A model generated the notes under the pieces. That model saw only the letters and a program-made list of their open reading frames with translations, ran no database searches and was not told where the DNA came from. The position numbers were made by a program, and so were the translations under genes. A stretch of 5,728 nucleotides of DNA from Pseudomonadota bacterium (GTDB lineage Bacteria; Pseudomonadota; Alphaproteobacteria; Rhizobiales; Kaistiaceae). The DNA lies in contig JAEZEN010000546.1 of the NCBI GenBank assembly GCA_023433185.1, forward strand, positions 1 through 5,728, written 5' to 3'. Below, one piece after another: positions 5,116-5,728 of the stretch (positions are counted from its first letter, which is position 1; every line of letters starts with the position of its first letter).

Positions 5116-5728
5116 ATGACCAGAGCCAGCAGCAATGCGACTACCCGCGGCGGCTTCGATCCGTCCGCGGTCTCGGAGTCGCTCCGCCGGTCCTTCGGCG
5201 TACTGGTGATCGCCGCGGCGCTCGTCGCGGCCGCTGCCTTCTTCATCCTCGATCGTGTGCCGGCGATGTACTTCGCCGAGACCCGGGTGATGGTGGGCGT
5301 GGGGGAGAGCGACCCGGCCCGCCGGGCGAAGGCGATGGATGGCGAGGTCCAGCTGATTCGATCGCAGGACATCGCGCGGACGGCGGTGGCCTCCGTCGGA
5401 CTGGCCGGGGAGGCGGAGTATGTCGGCAGCGGGATCGACGACACCGCATGGCGACGCCTGCTGGTCGGCCTCGGCTTCGCGCGCGATCTGCGGCCTCTCT
5501 CGCCCGAGGAGCGGGTTCTGGCGCTTTACGACGAGAACCTGGCGATCGGCGCCGTTCCCGGCTCGACCCTGATCCGGGTCGGCTTCTGGTCGAGCGACCC
5601 GGTTCTCGCGGCGGCTGTCGCCAATGCCGTGGCCGGCGCCTATACCGCGCTCCGCCAGTCGGCGACCGACGAGGCCGTGGCGCTCCGCACCGAGATCGAA
5701 CGGCTCGAGGAGGCGATCCGGGTGGGGG
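5116..5728 (+). CDS. Wzz/GumC-type polysaccharide chain-length/export protein (N-terminal part)
   Basis: The first 204 codons of a gene that continues past the right edge. After a short cytoplasmic N-terminus there is a membrane helix at about 28-46 (GVLVIAAALVAAAAFFIL), then a periplasmic Wzz domain: YFAETRVMVG (52-61), the hallmark GEVQLIRSQDIARTAVASVG (76-95), and GSTLIRVGFWSSDP (149-162) leading into LAAAVANAVAGAYTALRQ (164-181). A heptad-like charged stretch, ALRTEIERLEEAIR (189-202), begins the coiled coil typical of the larger GumC/ExoP proteins. Such proteins form inner-membrane oligomers that set chain length and couple synthesis to export; many carry a C-terminal tyrosine kinase, which cannot be judged here. 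The ATG at 5116 has a poor ribosome site (GGAG at 5098-5101, 14 bases away). An in-frame ATG at 5026 would add 30 residues and has a better one, but its codons, such as two TTA, look non-coding for this genome. The start is therefore uncertain. Confidence 0.85.
   Translation, partial: MTRASSNATTRGGFDPSAVSESLRRSFGVLVIAAALVAAAAFFILDRVPAMYFAETRVMVGVGESDPARRAKAMDGEVQLIRSQDIARTAVASVGLAGEAEYVGSGIDDTAWRRLLVGLGFARDLRPLSPEERVLALYDENLAIGAVPGSTLIRVGFWSSDPVLAAAVANAVAGAYTALRQSATDEAVALRTEIERLEEAIRVG

Noticed and set aside
4818..5444. A 208-codon minus-strand frame across the spacer and the Wzz-type gene
   Set aside because: It is antisense to the clear Wzz domain and its Ser/Thr/Arg-rich product resembles nothing.

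Overview
The window is GC-rich DNA whose gene content and style (a class I cytochrome c of the c2 type, a Wzz/GumC-type polysaccharide transport protein, TTAA-type upstream motifs, Tat leaders) suggest an alphaproteobacterium, most likely of the Rhizobiales/Rhodospirillales kind. No rRNA, tRNA, CRISPR array, insertion sequence or phage gene is visible. Almost every product is predicted to act in the membrane or periplasm.

Layout. At the left edge (minus strand) lies the first 15 codons of a gene with a twin-arginine-like leader. It overlaps by 4 bases (ATGA) the end of a large minus-strand gene (42-2669) for an 875-residue protein: about seven membrane helices, a spermidine-synthase/methyltransferase-type Rossmann domain, then about seven more helices. 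Divergent from it, across 62 bases, is a GNAT acetyltransferase of the YhbS type (2732-3250, plus). This converges, across 19 bases, with a minus-strand gene for a Tat-exported protein-L-isoaspartate O-methyltransferase-like protein (3270-4178, GTG start preferred). A 183-base divergent spacer holding a cluster of palindromes separates that from a periplasmic cytochrome c (4362-4751, plus), which is followed by a strong terminator-like hairpin. A 364-base spacer, AT-richer in its right half and carrying TTAA motifs and a 12-bp hairpin, leads into a Wzz/GumC-type polysaccharide co-polymerase that runs off the right edge (5116-5728+).

How the genes may work together. There is no obvious single pathway. 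The minus-strand pair at the left is probably an operon; GNAT, the isoaspartyl methyltransferase-like gene, cytochrome c and the Wzz-type gene appear to be separate transcription units, and the last probably opens an exopolysaccharide or capsule locus beyond the window. The most interesting thread is that two different SAM-type folds in this window are both predicted outside the cytoplasm, one by a Tat leader and one by membrane topology, although SAM is a cytoplasmic cofactor. A second lead is the Wzz leader, where a hairpin contains a Shine-Dalgarno-like sequence in its stem and an in-frame ATG in its loop. I did not find a clear-cut new defence or mobile system.
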